Origin: Hyphomicrobiales bacterium
GTDB taxonomy: Bacteria > Pseudomonadota > Alphaproteobacteria > Rhizobiales > Beijerinckiaceae
Direction of reading: 5' to 3'
Assembly (NCBI GenBank): GCA_947374125.1
Contig: CANCAR010000027.1
Span: 1-19,175 of the forward strand
Length of the DNA: 19,175 bases
The translations under genes were made by a program, and so were the position numbers. How positions within the stretch are numbered: position 1 is the first letter of the stretch; each line of letters opens with the position of its first letter. Below, in pieces: positions 7,510 to 14,860 of this stretch. Under the pieces are notes generated by a model. It had not been told where the DNA came from, ran no database searches, and saw only the letters and a program-made list of their open reading frames with translations.

Positions 7510-8067
7510 TCAGCCTGCCGTCTCTAGCGATTCAAGCGTCAGCGAATGGTTGGTATAGACGCATATATCAGCGGCAATCCCCATGCTTTTACGCACAATG
7601 GCCTCCGCATCCATATCGGTATCCATCAAAGCACGCGCGGCGGAGAGCGCGTAATTGCCGCCCGATCCGATGCCCATAACGCCGGTTTCCGGTTCCAGCA
7701 CATCGCCAGTACCCGATAGGATCAGCCCGACATTTTTATCAGCGACGAGCATCATCGCTTCCAAACGGCGCAGATAGCGATCCGTTCGCCAGTCTTTGGC
7801 AAGCTCCACGCAGGCGCGCATCAATTGGCCGGGATATTGGTCGAGCTTTGATTCAAGCCGCTCAAACAGCGTAAACGCATCCGCCGTCGCGCCTGCAAAG
7901 CCGGAAATCACATCACCTTTGCCAAGGCGGCGCACTTTTCGGGCGTTTCCTTTCATGACCGTTGGGCCGAGGCTCACCTGACCATCGCCGCCAATGACCA
8001 CGCGGCCATTTTTGCGTACCATGAGAATGGTGGTTGCCCGCCATTTCTGATCACCCTCTTCCATCAT
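7510..8067 (-). CDS. hslV: ATP-dependent protease peptidase subunit HslV (ClpQ)
   Basis: HslV is the proteasome-like threonine peptidase that forms a double hexamer capped by HslU. The mature N-terminus is visible in the block ATTILMVRK; the first Thr after Ala should be the catalytic nucleophile. The family blocks GGDGQVSLG, VMKGNARKVRRLG, GFAGATADAFTLFERLE, ACVELAKDWRTDRYLRRLEA and GIGSGGNYALSAARAL follow. With the ATG at 8067 (GGGAG eight bases upstream) the protein is 185 residues with an 11-residue leader that must be removed. ATGs at 8082 and 8100 give longer leaders but poorer ribosome binding sites. It heads the hslVU pair and diverges from hisB. On the minus strand CCTATTT (8151-8157) resembles a heat-shock -10, but I see no matching CTTGAA, so heat-shock control is unproven. 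Confidence 0.97.
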   Translation of the reverse strand: MMEEGDQKWRATTILMVRKNGRVVIGGDGQVSLGPTVMKGNARKVRRLGKGDVISGFAGATADAFTLFERLESKLDQYPGQLMRACVELAKDWRTDRYLRRLEAMMLVADKNVGLILSGTGDVLEPETGVMGIGSGGNYALSAARALMDTDMDAEAIVRKSMGIAADICVYTNHSLTLESLETAG

Positions 8068-8160
8068 CGTAAACGCTCCCATTCCGCCGTATCCCCGCAT
8101 CTAGCTTAAACGGTGTCAGGCCGCAAAGCATCTTAGAAGGCAAATCATCTAAATAGGAAT

Positions 8161-8192
8161 GCCACCTATGATAATCGTACATCACAGGTGGC
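8161..8192. promoter_or_regulatory. Palindrome in the hslV-hisB divergent promoter region
   Basis: GCCACCTATGAT (8161-8172) and ATCACAGGTGGC (8181-8192) form 12-bp arms with one mismatch around eight bases. It sits roughly midway in the 188-base spacer shared by the divergently transcribed hslVU and his operons. Its symmetry and position suit a DNA operator for a dimeric regulator. No clear sigma-70 -35/-10 pair could be assigned to either side. Confidence 0.5.
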
Positions 8193-8255
8193 GTCCGCCC
8201 GCTCAAATTGCTAGAGACAGTTTTATCGATCAAAACTGGTAGTGGAGTAGTCCCC

Positions 8256-8843
8256 ATGAGGTCTGCGGCGATCAAACGTAAGACGGGCGAAACCGATATC
8301 GCTGTTAGCGTAGCGCTGGATGGAACGGGTGCAGCAAAAGTTACGAGCGGCGTCGGCTTTCTCGACCATATGCTCACGCTTTTAGCGCGCCACGCTTTGT
8401 TTGACATCGAGGTCAGCTGCAAGGGCGATTTAGAGGTTGATCAGCACCACTCGGTCGAAGATATCGGCATTGCACTCGGCCAAGCCTTTAAAGAAGCGCT
8501 TGGTGATAAAAAGGGCATTACCCGTTACGCCCATTCCTATCTGCCGATGGATGAAACGCTGACCCGCGTGGCTGTTGACGTGTCGGGTCGTCCCTTCCTC
8601 GTGTTCAAAACGGATTTTCCGCGCGAGAAAATCGGCGAGTTCGATACCGAATTGGTGCGCGAATGGTTTCAGGCCTTTGCGATCAATGCCGGGATAACCC
8701 TGCATGTTGAAACGCTCTATGGCGAAAACGCGCATCATATTGCGGAGAGCTGCTACAAAGGGCTCGCTCGCGCCTTGCGTGGCGCTGTCAGCATCGATGC
8801 ACGCGAAGAAGGCCGGGTACCCTCGACCAAGGGCACGCTGTAA
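8256..8843 (+). CDS. hisB: Imidazoleglycerol-phosphate dehydratase
   Basis: HisB (monofunctional IGPD type) dehydrates imidazole glycerol phosphate to imidazole acetol phosphate, the sixth step of histidine synthesis, using two Mn ions. The ligand clusters are visible: SGVGFLDHMLTLLARH, DQHHSVEDIG and HHIAESCYKGLARALR. With the ATG at 8256 the protein has 195 residues, exactly the usual size, and TGGAG lies eight bases upstream. An ORF extension to 8208 exists but has no ribosome binding site and would add an unusual N-terminus. There is no fused histidinol phosphatase domain, unlike enterobacterial HisB. It is the first gene of the his operon; the DUF2628 gene starts 23 bases after its stop. 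Confidence 0.97.
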   Translation: MRSAAIKRKTGETDIAVSVALDGTGAAKVTSGVGFLDHMLTLLARHALFDIEVSCKGDLEVDQHHSVEDIGIALGQAFKEALGDKKGITRYAHSYLPMDETLTRVAVDVSGRPFLVFKTDFPREKIGEFDTELVREWFQAFAINAGITLHVETLYGENAHHIAESCYKGLARALRGAVSIDAREEGRVPSTKGTL

Positions 8844-8866
8844 AAGACTGAACCGGGATTTATGCC

Positions 8867-9343
8867 ATGGCGCTCTTTTCCGTCTATTTACCCCATGCTG
8901 AGGATGGACCTCGGTCCTACCGGCTTGAGAACGCCCGCTTTGTTCGCGACGGGTTTTCTTGGAGTGCCTTTTTTGTACCGGTCATCTGGCTTGTATGGCA
9001 CCGGACCTGGCGTTGGGTTCTGGTGGTCCTGGCGTTTGAATTAGGTCTCACCCTTCTTAGTGCGCGGCTTGGCGTTCCGCCTGCAACCTTAGCGCTTTTG
9101 GGTTTGCTGCAAATGCTCTTTGTCGGGCTTGAAGCCCGAAAATGGTTCGGATTGGCGCTGGAACGGCGTGGATTCGAACTCGCCGATATTGTGCAGGCAG
9201 GCAGCCTAGAGGATGCGGAGCGCCGGTTTTACGAGCGGGTTGCGGTTGAAAAATCCGCTTCGCCTTCGGTCGTTATGCCCCCTTCGCCGCCCCGCTACAC
9301 CGGCGTCATCGGGCTGTTTCCCGAGCAGGGAACACGCGGATGA
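8867..9343 (+). CDS. DUF2628 membrane protein in the histidine operon
   Basis: I recognise this 158-residue protein as the DUF2628 family, whose function is unknown. A short soluble N-terminus (about 1-30, with SVYLP and FVRDGFSW) is followed by two or three hydrophobic segments at about 32-45, 49-66 and 74-90, ending near LEARKWF. A cytoplasmic-looking tail contains RRGFELADIV and EDAERRFYERV, then a proline-rich stretch and the final block IGLFPEQG. It is therefore an inner-membrane protein. ATG at 8867 has CGGGA nine bases upstream. It follows hisB by 23 bases and overlaps hisH by four bases (ATGA), so it is translated with the pathway genes. The same position between hisB and hisH is known in many alphaproteobacteria, which suggests a conserved but undefined link. 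Confidence 0.85.
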   Translation: MALFSVYLPHAEDGPRSYRLENARFVRDGFSWSAFFVPVIWLVWHRTWRWVLVVLAFELGLTLLSARLGVPPATLALLGLLQMLFVGLEARKWFGLALERRGFELADIVQAGSLEDAERRFYERVAVEKSASPSVVMPPSPPRYTGVIGLFPEQGTRG

Positions 9344-9990
9344 GGGTTGCGATTATCGATTATGGCTCGGGCAATTTGCACTCGGCCCACAAGGCTTTTG
9401 AACGCGCTGCGTCTGAATCGGGCCTTGGCGGCGAGATTATTGTTACATCTGATCCCCATCTGGTGCGCCGAGCAGACAGGCTTGTCCTGCCCGGTGTTGG
9501 TGCCTTTGCCGATTGTCGCCGGGGGCTCGATGCCGTTCCGGGGATGGTCGAGGCAATGACGGATGCCGTGCAGGACAAAGGACGGCCGTTTTTAGGCATA
9601 TGTGTCGGTATGCAATTGCTGGCTGATCGTGGGTTGGAACATGTCACGACGTCGGGGCTTGGTTGGATCGGCGGCGATGTTGTCGAGATCAAGCCTGCGG
9701 ATAAGACGTTAAAAATTCCCCATATGGGCTGGAATACGCTGGATCAGACGCAGGAACACCCGCTTTTGGCGGGCATTTCCACCGGACAAGACGGGTTGAA
9801 TGCCTATTTCGTGCACTCGTTTCACGTGAATCCATCGAACCGCGCAAGCGTTGTTGCAACCACCGATTATGGCCAAGCGATCACCGCTTTGGTTGCCAAG
9901 GGCAATGTTGCGGGAACCCAATTCCATCCCGAAAAGAGCCAAAAACTAGGCCTTGCTTTGATCGCTAATTTCCTAAGGTGGCAGCCGTGA
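9340..9990 (+). CDS. hisH: Imidazole glycerol phosphate synthase, glutaminase subunit
   Basis: HisH hydrolyses glutamine and passes ammonia to HisF. It is a class I (triad) glutamine amidotransferase: DYGSGNLHSAHKA at the start, PGVGAFADC near residue 51-59, the nucleophile in GICVGMQ (Cys88), and the His-Glu pair in FHPEKSQ (His196, Glu198). All three triad residues are present, and 216 residues is normal. The start overlaps the DUF2628 stop (ATGA), and its own stop overlaps the hisA start (GTGA), so translation is coupled on both sides. Together with HisF it makes imidazole glycerol phosphate and AICAR. Confidence 0.97.
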   Translation: MRVAIIDYGSGNLHSAHKAFERAASESGLGGEIIVTSDPHLVRRADRLVLPGVGAFADCRRGLDAVPGMVEAMTDAVQDKGRPFLGICVGMQLLADRGLEHVTTSGLGWIGGDVVEIKPADKTLKIPHMGWNTLDQTQEHPLLAGISTGQDGLNAYFVHSFHVNPSNRASVVATTDYGQAITALVAKGNVAGTQFHPEKSQKLGLALIANFLRWQP

Positions 9991-10733
9991 TCCTGTTTCC
10001 AGCCATTGATCTCAAAGAAGGTAACTGCGTTCGCCTCATCCAAGGCGATATGGCGCAGGCGACCATCTTCAGCGATCACCCCGCCGACCAAGCTGCGAGT
10101 TTCGAATCGCAGGGCTTTGAATGGCTGCATATTGTCGATCTCGATGGAGCTTTTGCAGGCAAACCGGTCAACGCCGAGGCCGTGCGCTCCATTGTGGCGC
10201 GCATCAAACTGCCAATTCAGCTGGGCGGCGGCATTCGCGACATGCGGACCGTTGAGGGCTGGCTTGAAGCCGGCATTCGCCGCGTGATCATTGGAACGGC
10301 GGCGGTGAAAGATCCGTCCTTTGTGCGCGAAGCCGCGCGGCGCTTTCCGGGTCAAGTCGCGGTTGGTATTGATGCGCGTGATGGGCGCGTCGCGGTTGAT
10401 GGCTGGGCGAATCTCTCGGAAATGTCGGCGGAAGAGCTGGGCCTGCGCTTCCAAGATGCGGGCGTTGCCGCGATTATCTATACCGATATTGCCCGCGACG
10501 GTTTGCTCAAAGGCCTCAACATCGACTCAACGCTCGCGCTCGCCAATGCGTTGTCGATTCCGGTCATCGCGTCCGGCGGCTTGGCGTCCATTGACGACAT
10601 CGTCCGCCTTACCGAGCCGGATTGCGCGGTGCTTGAGGGCGCGATTTCGGGCCGGGCGCTTTATGATGGCCGGCTTGATCCCGCAGAGGCGTTGGCCCTG
10701 ATCCGCTCGCGAAAAGAGGCGGCCAATGCTTAA
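9987..10733 (+). CDS. hisA: ProFAR isomerase (5'-phosphoribosylformimino aminoimidazole carboxamide ribotide isomerase)
   Basis: HisA carries out the Amadori-type isomerisation of ProFAR to PRFAR, the substrate of HisF. The (beta/alpha)8 barrel starts with ILFPAIDLKEG; the general base Asp8 is in PAID and the general acid Asp167 is in YTDIARDG. Phosphate-binding glycines are at LGGGIRD and SGGLAS. I chose the GTG at 9987 (248 residues), which overlaps the hisH stop as GTGA and has TAAGG eight bases upstream; a GTG at 9978 would add three residues without a usable ribosome binding site. It shares its last eight bases with the hisF start. HisA and HisF are ancient paralogues, and both half-barrel repeats can be seen. 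Confidence 0.97.
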   Translation: MILFPAIDLKEGNCVRLIQGDMAQATIFSDHPADQAASFESQGFEWLHIVDLDGAFAGKPVNAEAVRSIVARIKLPIQLGGGIRDMRTVEGWLEAGIRRVIIGTAAVKDPSFVREAARRFPGQVAVGIDARDGRVAVDGWANLSEMSAEELGLRFQDAGVAAIIYTDIARDGLLKGLNIDSTLALANALSIPVIASGGLASIDDIVRLTEPDCAVLEGAISGRALYDGRLDPAEALALIRSRKEAANA

Positions 10734-11499
10734 AGTCCGCGTCATTCCTTGCCTTGATGTGAAAGATGGCCGCGTCGTGAAGGGCGTCCAATTCGTCGAT
10801 TTACGCGATGCAGGCGATCCGGTTGAATCCGCCATCGCTTATGACGCCGCTGGTGCCGATGAATTGTGCTTTCTGGATATCACCGCCAGCCATGAAAACC
10901 GCGGCACACTAATGGATGTTGTGAGCCGTACAGCAGAAGCCTGCTTTATGCCACTCACCGTGGGTGGCGGCGTGCGAACCGTTGAAGATATCCGCAACCT
11001 GCTGCTCGCCGGGGCGGATAAAGTTTCGATCATGACGGCGGCTGTAAACGATCGCGATTTTGTACGCCGCGCGGCCGAGAAATTTGGTACCCAATGCATT
11101 GTGGTGGCGGTGGATGCCAAAAAGGTTTCCGAAACCAGTTCGCCTGACCGCTGGGAAATTTTCACCCATGGTGGACGCAAGCCAACAGGCATTAACGCCG
11201 TCGAATACGCCAAAGAAGTGGCCTCTCTCGGCGCAGGCGAAATATTGCTGACCTCGATGGACCGCGACGGAACCAAGATTGGTTATGACATTGCGCTCAC
11301 CCGTGCGATTGCGGATGCCGTATCCATACCCGTGATCGCCTCAGGCGGCGTTGGCACGCTCGATCACATGGTCGAGGGCTTACGCGATGGCCACGCCAGT
11401 GCGGTATTGGCGGCGTCGATTTTTCATTTTGGCGAATTCACGATCCGCGAGGCTAAAGAAAAGCTCCGCGCGAATGGCTTGCCCGTTAGGATGGACTAA
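10726..11499 (+). CDS. hisF: Imidazole glycerol phosphate synthase, cyclase subunit
   Basis: HisF uses ammonia from HisH to convert PRFAR into imidazole glycerol phosphate and AICAR. The 257-residue barrel begins VRVIPCLDVKDGRVVKG, with catalytic Asp11, and has the second catalytic Asp130 in VVAVDAKK. The phosphate sites are TVGGGVRT and IASGGVGT, and LLTSMDRDGT is a typical block. The start lies eight bases inside hisA, and hisE begins directly after the stop codon, so the three genes are tightly coupled. No fusion to HisH is present, as is usual in bacteria. Confidence 0.98.
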   Translation: MLKVRVIPCLDVKDGRVVKGVQFVDLRDAGDPVESAIAYDAAGADELCFLDITASHENRGTLMDVVSRTAEACFMPLTVGGGVRTVEDIRNLLLAGADKVSIMTAAVNDRDFVRRAAEKFGTQCIVVAVDAKKVSETSSPDRWEIFTHGGRKPTGINAVEYAKEVASLGAGEILLTSMDRDGTKIGYDIALTRAIADAVSIPVIASGGVGTLDHMVEGLRDGHASAVLAASIFHFGEFTIREAKEKLRANGLPVRMD

Positions 11500-11823
11500 A
11501 TGTCTGGCTTTACTCTCGCAGACCTCGAACAGATTGTAGCGAAGCGCGCTAAAGCGTCGCCGGATGAGTCCTACACCGCCAAACTGATCGCGCGGGGTAT
11601 GCCGGTTGTCGCAAAAAAACTCGGCGAAGAAGCGGTTGAGGCCGTCATCGCCGCCGTTACCGCCGACCGTACCAATCTGATCAATGAAAGTGCCGATGTT
11701 TTGTATCATTTGCTGGTCGTGCTCAAGGCAGCCAATATCCCGCTTGATGAAGTAATGGCAGAGCTTGAACGCCGCACCATCCAATCCGGGCTTGCCGAAA
11801 AAGCCGCCCGTTTCCCCGTATAA
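11500..11823 (+). CDS. hisE: Phosphoribosyl-ATP pyrophosphatase
   Basis: HisE removes pyrophosphate from phosphoribosyl-ATP, the second step of histidine synthesis. The 107-residue all-alpha protein shows the MazG-like metal-binding pattern KKLGEEAVEAVIAA (about 41-54) and ESADVLYHLLVVL (about 64-76), with the expected Glu and Asp residues. It is a stand-alone protein, not fused to HisI as in enterobacteria. Its ATG directly abuts the hisF stop, and coaA starts 17 bases after its own stop. Confidence 0.96.
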   Translation: MSGFTLADLEQIVAKRAKASPDESYTAKLIARGMPVVAKKLGEEAVEAVIAAVTADRTNLINESADVLYHLLVVLKAANIPLDEVMAELERRTIQSGLAEKAARFPV

Positions 11824-11840
11824 TTCCGGATTCGCGACGC

Positions 11841-12830
11841 ATGAGCGGTATTTCAGACGATTTGAACTATGATACCGACGCTGTTGCCTTGGCAGAGGCC
11901 GTTTCGCCCTATCGCATTTTTTCGCGCGATGAATGGGCGGCGTTACGCGCCGACACCCCAATGACGCTGACGGCTGAAGACCTGCAAAAGCTGCAATCGC
12001 TGAGCGATCCGATCTCGCTTGAAGAAGTTGTTGCGATTTATTTGCCACTTTCACGCCTGCTTTCGCTCTATGTTGCCGCGACGCAAGGGCTGTTTAAAGC
12101 CACACAACGCTTTTTAATGGCGGAGGATGGCAAGGTTCCCTATGTGATCGGCTTAGCAGGCTCGGTAAGCGCGGGAAAATCAACCACCGCACGTGTTTTG
12201 AAGGCTTTGTTATCGCGCTGGCCGAACACGCCGAAGGTAGAGCTGGTTACGACAGATGGTTTCCTGCTACCGAATGCGGCGCTTGAGGCCGAAGGGCTTA
12301 TGGAACGCAAAGGCTTCCCCGAAAGCTATGACGGCATGGCGCTGATCCGGTTTTTATCCGACATCAAAGCCGGCAAGCGGAATGTCGAAGCTCCCGTCTA
12401 TTCCCATCTCGTCTATGACGTGGTGAAAGGCGAAAAAATCACGGTGGACCGGCCTGATATTCTGATTGTCGAGGGCCTAAACGTGCTTTTGCCCAATCGG
12501 TTGCCCAAAACCGGTAAGCCGATCCCGTTCGTTTCGGATTTCTTTGACTTTTCGATCTATCTCGATGCGCCCGAGCCTGATCTTGAGCGCTGGTATGTCA
12601 CCCGCTTCATGCGGCTACGCGATACGGCCTTCCGTGATCCCCGGAGCTTTTTTACGAAATATGCCGAAATCAGCGATCAAGACGCTGAAGCGATGGCGCG
12701 GGACATTTGGAAGCGGATCAATCTGCAAAACTTGCGTGAAAACATTGAGCCGACGCGGCCACGCGCCGATTTAGTGCTCACCAAAGGCGGGCATCACAGC
12801 ATCACAGAAGTGGCGCTTAGGAAATTGTAA
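11841..12830 (+). CDS. coaA: Pantothenate kinase, type I
   Basis: CoaA phosphorylates pantothenate, the first and feedback-regulated step of CoA synthesis. The 329 residues carry the P-loop GSVSAGKS (107-114), the block TTDGFLLPN, RKGFPESYD, the pantothenate-site block APVYSHLVYD, VEGLNVL and the C-terminal NLRENIEPTR. This is the prokaryotic type I enzyme and not CoaX. It is the last gene of the his transcript. Its final 14 bases overlap the end of the convergent PfkB gene (12817-12830), so no separate terminator fits between them. The enzyme for the last CoA step, CoaE, is also in the window but in a different operon. Confidence 0.97.
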   Translation: MSGISDDLNYDTDAVALAEAVSPYRIFSRDEWAALRADTPMTLTAEDLQKLQSLSDPISLEEVVAIYLPLSRLLSLYVAATQGLFKATQRFLMAEDGKVPYVIGLAGSVSAGKSTTARVLKALLSRWPNTPKVELVTTDGFLLPNAALEAEGLMERKGFPESYDGMALIRFLSDIKAGKRNVEAPVYSHLVYDVVKGEKITVDRPDILIVEGLNVLLPNRLPKTGKPIPFVSDFFDFSIYLDAPEPDLERWYVTRFMRLRDTAFRDPRSFFTKYAEISDQDAEAMARDIWKRINLQNLRENIEPTRPRADLVLTKGGHHSITEVALRKL

Positions 12831-13821
12831 GCCCGCTTTCAGCCGCCAAATCCTTCAGGCTCGTCTGTGGCCGCGCTCCGAGATGCTGGATCACTTCGGC
12901 AGCGGCAAGAGCGCCCATGCGTGCGCAGCTTTCGTGATCAATGTCGCGGGCCAATCCTAACAAAAATCCTGCCGCAAAAAGATCGCCCGCGCCCGTCGTA
13001 TCAACGAGTTTTTCAATCGGATGCGCGGCAATCGCCTTCGTCCCCTCATGCGAGACGACGAGCGAACCGTGTTCTGAACGGGTAACCACGCCAAGCGCCG
13101 CTTCAAGCCGAAAAGCAGCGAGTGCCGAGTCAAAATCCGCCGTCGCATAGAGGCTTTTCAATTCATGCTCATTGGCGAATAGCACATCAATGGTCCCATC
13201 ACGGAGCAATTCGCGGAATTCGTCACGATAACGATCAACGCAGAAACTGTCGGACAGCGTAATCGATACTTTACGGCCCGCGCGGTGGGCGATGCCTGCT
13301 GCCTTCCGGAATGCTTCTTTTGCGTCCAACGGGTCCCATAGATAGCCTTCGAGATAGGTAATCAACGAGGCTTCAACGACGGCTTCATCGATATCATTAG
13401 GGCCTAGCAATTGGCAGGCACCGAGATAGGTGTTCATCGTCCGCTCGCCGTCCGGCGTTACAAGGATAAAACTACGCGCGGTGGCGGGGCCTTCGACCGA
13501 ACGGGGCGTGTCGAAATGGACGCCAATGGCCCGAATGTCATGCGTAAAAACATCGCCGACCGTATCGTGTCTCACTTTACCGATAAAAGCCGCTTTTCCA
13601 CCAAGCGAGGCAATGCCAACCGTTGTATTCGCCGCAGAACCGCCCGAAATGATAGTCGCTGGACCCATAGCGCCATAAAGCCGCTCAGCCTCCGTCTCAT
13701 CGATCAGCCGCATCGAGCCTTTGACGAGATGGTTTGCGAGCAAAAAGTCTTCTTCCGTATGGGCGAGCACATCGACAATCGCATTTCCAATGCCGAGAAC
13801 ATCATGGGTATGGTTGGTCAT
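12817..13821 (-). CDS. PfkB-family carbohydrate kinase, adenosine-kinase type
   Basis: The protein is a ribokinase-fold sugar or nucleoside kinase. PfkB signature 1 is visible as SGGSAANTTVGIASLGGKA (about 58-76) and signature 2 as DTTGAGDLFAAGFLLG (about 274-289), with the catalytic Asp in GAGD (about 280). The opening DVLGIGNAIVDVLA, the overall length (334 residues from the ATG at 13821) and EGYLWDP are typical of alphaproteobacterial proteins annotated as adenosine kinase, which would make AMP from adenosine. The substrate is not proven by sequence. A longer ORF to 13884 would overlap the upstream gene and the hairpin, so I do not use it. No good Shine-Dalgarno sequence precedes the ATG. 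The gene lies 59 bases after the XRE gene behind a strong hairpin. Confidence 0.88.
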   Translation of the reverse strand: MTNHTHDVLGIGNAIVDVLAHTEEDFLLANHLVKGSMRLIDETEAERLYGAMGPATIISGGSAANTTVGIASLGGKAAFIGKVRHDTVGDVFTHDIRAIGVHFDTPRSVEGPATARSFILVTPDGERTMNTYLGACQLLGPNDIDEAVVEASLITYLEGYLWDPLDAKEAFRKAAGIAHRAGRKVSITLSDSFCVDRYRDEFRELLRDGTIDVLFANEHELKSLYATADFDSALAAFRLEAALGVVTRSEHGSLVVSHEGTKAIAAHPIEKLVDTTGAGDLFAAGFLLGLARDIDHESCARMGALAAAEVIQHLGARPQTSLKDLAAESGLTIS

Positions 13822-13845
13822 AAGGCACTTTCTGAAACAGGAGAC

Positions 13846-13870
13846 GGCGGCTGCCCGTGTGGCAGCCGCC
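13846..13870 (-). terminator. Strong hairpin between the XRE gene and the PfkB gene
   Basis: GGCGGCTGCC (13846-13855) and GGCAGCCGCC (13861-13870) are perfect 10-bp arms around a five-base loop. On the minus strand it begins ten bases after the XRE stop and ends 24 bases before the PfkB ATG. The tail GTCTCCTGTTTC is only moderately T-rich, so termination may be partial, and a downstream promoter for the kinase gene would have little room. It could act as a terminator, attenuator or message-stabilising stem. Confidence 0.65.
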
Positions 13871-13880
13871 TTGATATCCG

Positions 13881-14252
13881 TCAAGTCCGGCTGCGTTTCC
13901 GCGCCAAATCGAGCAGCGTTAAATGTGCATCAAGTTCGGCATCCGATAGGCTTGCAATCTCGCGCGCGAGGCGATTGGCTAATTCGGTAGCCTTGGGCGG
14001 CAAACCCGCCGTTTCCACGGTGATTTTGGGGTTAGAGAGATCGGCCAAACGCTGCAATTCATCAGCCTCATCCCAGATAATATTAAAATAATGGATCACA
14101 CGCTGAACGAAACTCCAATTCGGCTTTGAGCGTCGGCCATGTTCAAGGGCGGAAAGATAGGTTGAGGAAACCCCTAATTCATCCGCCATATCCTTCAACC
14201 GCAGGCCACGCGTTAAGCGTAAATGTCGAAGGCGGGCACCGAACGGGGTCAT
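13881..14252 (-). CDS. XRE-family helix-turn-helix transcriptional regulator
   Basis: A Cro/CI-type helix-turn-helix occupies about residues 5-58: FGARLRHLRLTRGLRLKDMA, then ELGVSSTYLSALEHGRR as the recognition part. The remaining 65 residues are helical, with ADELQRLADLSNPKI and AREIASLSDAEL, a layout seen in a group of alphaproteobacterial regulators located next to Smr-domain genes. 123 residues is complete for this type. Its ATG overlaps the stop of the Smr gene (ATGA), making it the last gene of the tim44-mltA-smr operon. The ligand and targets are unknown. Autoregulation of the operon through the palindrome at 16712-16732 is a testable guess. Confidence 0.88.
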   Translation of the reverse strand: MTPFGARLRHLRLTRGLRLKDMADELGVSSTYLSALEHGRRSKPNWSFVQRVIHYFNIIWDEADELQRLADLSNPKITVETAGLPPKATELANRLAREIASLSDAELDAHLTLLDLARKRSRT

Positions 14253-14854
14253 TCTCCGCCACTCCCCCGTTTACGCCGAATGCGGACATAAAGCGCGCCA
14301 CTGCCGCCATGATGCTGGGCTGCGGGCTCGAAGCCGATCACAAAAGGCCGCATATCAGGCATTCGCAGCCAATGCGGCACGGTACGACGCAAAACACCGC
14401 GTTCCTCAAACATACCCCGATCATCGGTGCCGGACGCGCCTTTTCCTGTCACCACGAGAACCACGGCATATCCCGCCCTGTGTGCCCCCAAAATAAAACG
14501 GCGCAAGGCTTCATGCGCCTCGTCTTGACGTTTGCCGTGAAGATCAATCACCGAATCAATCGATTGCGCCCCGCGCGATAGGCGCTGCCGCAATCGGCGT
14601 TCCAAAGGAGCCAGCGGGGGAATATCGGGCTTGAGCTTTATCACCGACGTTGGAGCCGGAGCTTCGGCCTTTTTAATACGTATTGGTGCTTTTTCGGGCG
14701 TTGGTGGCGCTGTTTCTAAAATCGGGGCGGGTAAGGGCGGTTCTTGCTCACTTTTCGCCCCGCTTACATGAATGGGGGCAACATGGCGCGTAACGTGCGA
14801 CCACAGCGACACTTCGTCCGGCGTTAACATCCGCTTTCGGCGTCCCCCTGACAT
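14249..14854 (-). CDS. Smr-domain protein (putative DNA endonuclease)
   Basis: The C-terminal half is an Smr domain, the nuclease module found at the end of MutS2 and in stand-alone SmrA/SmrB-type proteins. Key blocks are IDLHGKRQDEAHEAL with the DLHG motif (104-107), VVTGKG (134-139) and HHGGSGALYVRIRRKRG at the end, which holds the conserved GSGALYV-like strand. The first 95 residues are low-complexity and rich in Pro, Ala and Glu, with the opening block LTPDEVSLWSHVTRHV, typical for the alphaproteobacterial form. Cellular function is not settled for this group: Smr domains act as DNA nickases in MutS2 and as ribosome-linked RNA endonucleases in other proteins. It starts six bases after mltA and overlaps the XRE gene by four bases. 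Confidence 0.9.
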   Translation of the reverse strand: MSGGRRKRMLTPDEVSLWSHVTRHVAPIHVSGAKSEQEPPLPAPILETAPPTPEKAPIRIKKAEAPAPTSVIKLKPDIPPLAPLERRLRQRLSRGAQSIDSVIDLHGKRQDEAHEALRRFILGAHRAGYAVVLVVTGKGASGTDDRGMFEERGVLRRTVPHWLRMPDMRPFVIGFEPAAQHHGGSGALYVRIRRKRGSGGE

Positions 14855-14860
14855 TAGCCG

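Noticed and set aside
8101..8255. Heat-shock promoter for hslVU
   Set aside because: CCTATTT on the minus strand fits a sigma-32-like -10, but there is no CTTG-type -35 at a usable distance, so I did not list it as a feature.
8208..8255. N-terminal extension of hisB to position 8208
   Set aside because: It would add 16 residues not typical of the family and has no ribosome binding site, while the ATG at 8256 has one and gives the standard 195 residues.
9867..10454. 195-codon open frame on the minus strand opposite hisH and hisA
   Set aside because: It is a complement-frame shadow of two well-conserved enzymes.
11380..12054. 224-codon open frame on the minus strand across hisF, hisE and coaA
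   Set aside because: It is antisense to three certain genes. The protein has no family pattern and low-quality composition; it reflects codon bias of the other strand.
13411..14091. 226-codon open frame on the plus strand opposite the PfkB and XRE genes
   Set aside because: It runs antisense through two recognised genes and across the hairpin between them, with no domain signature.
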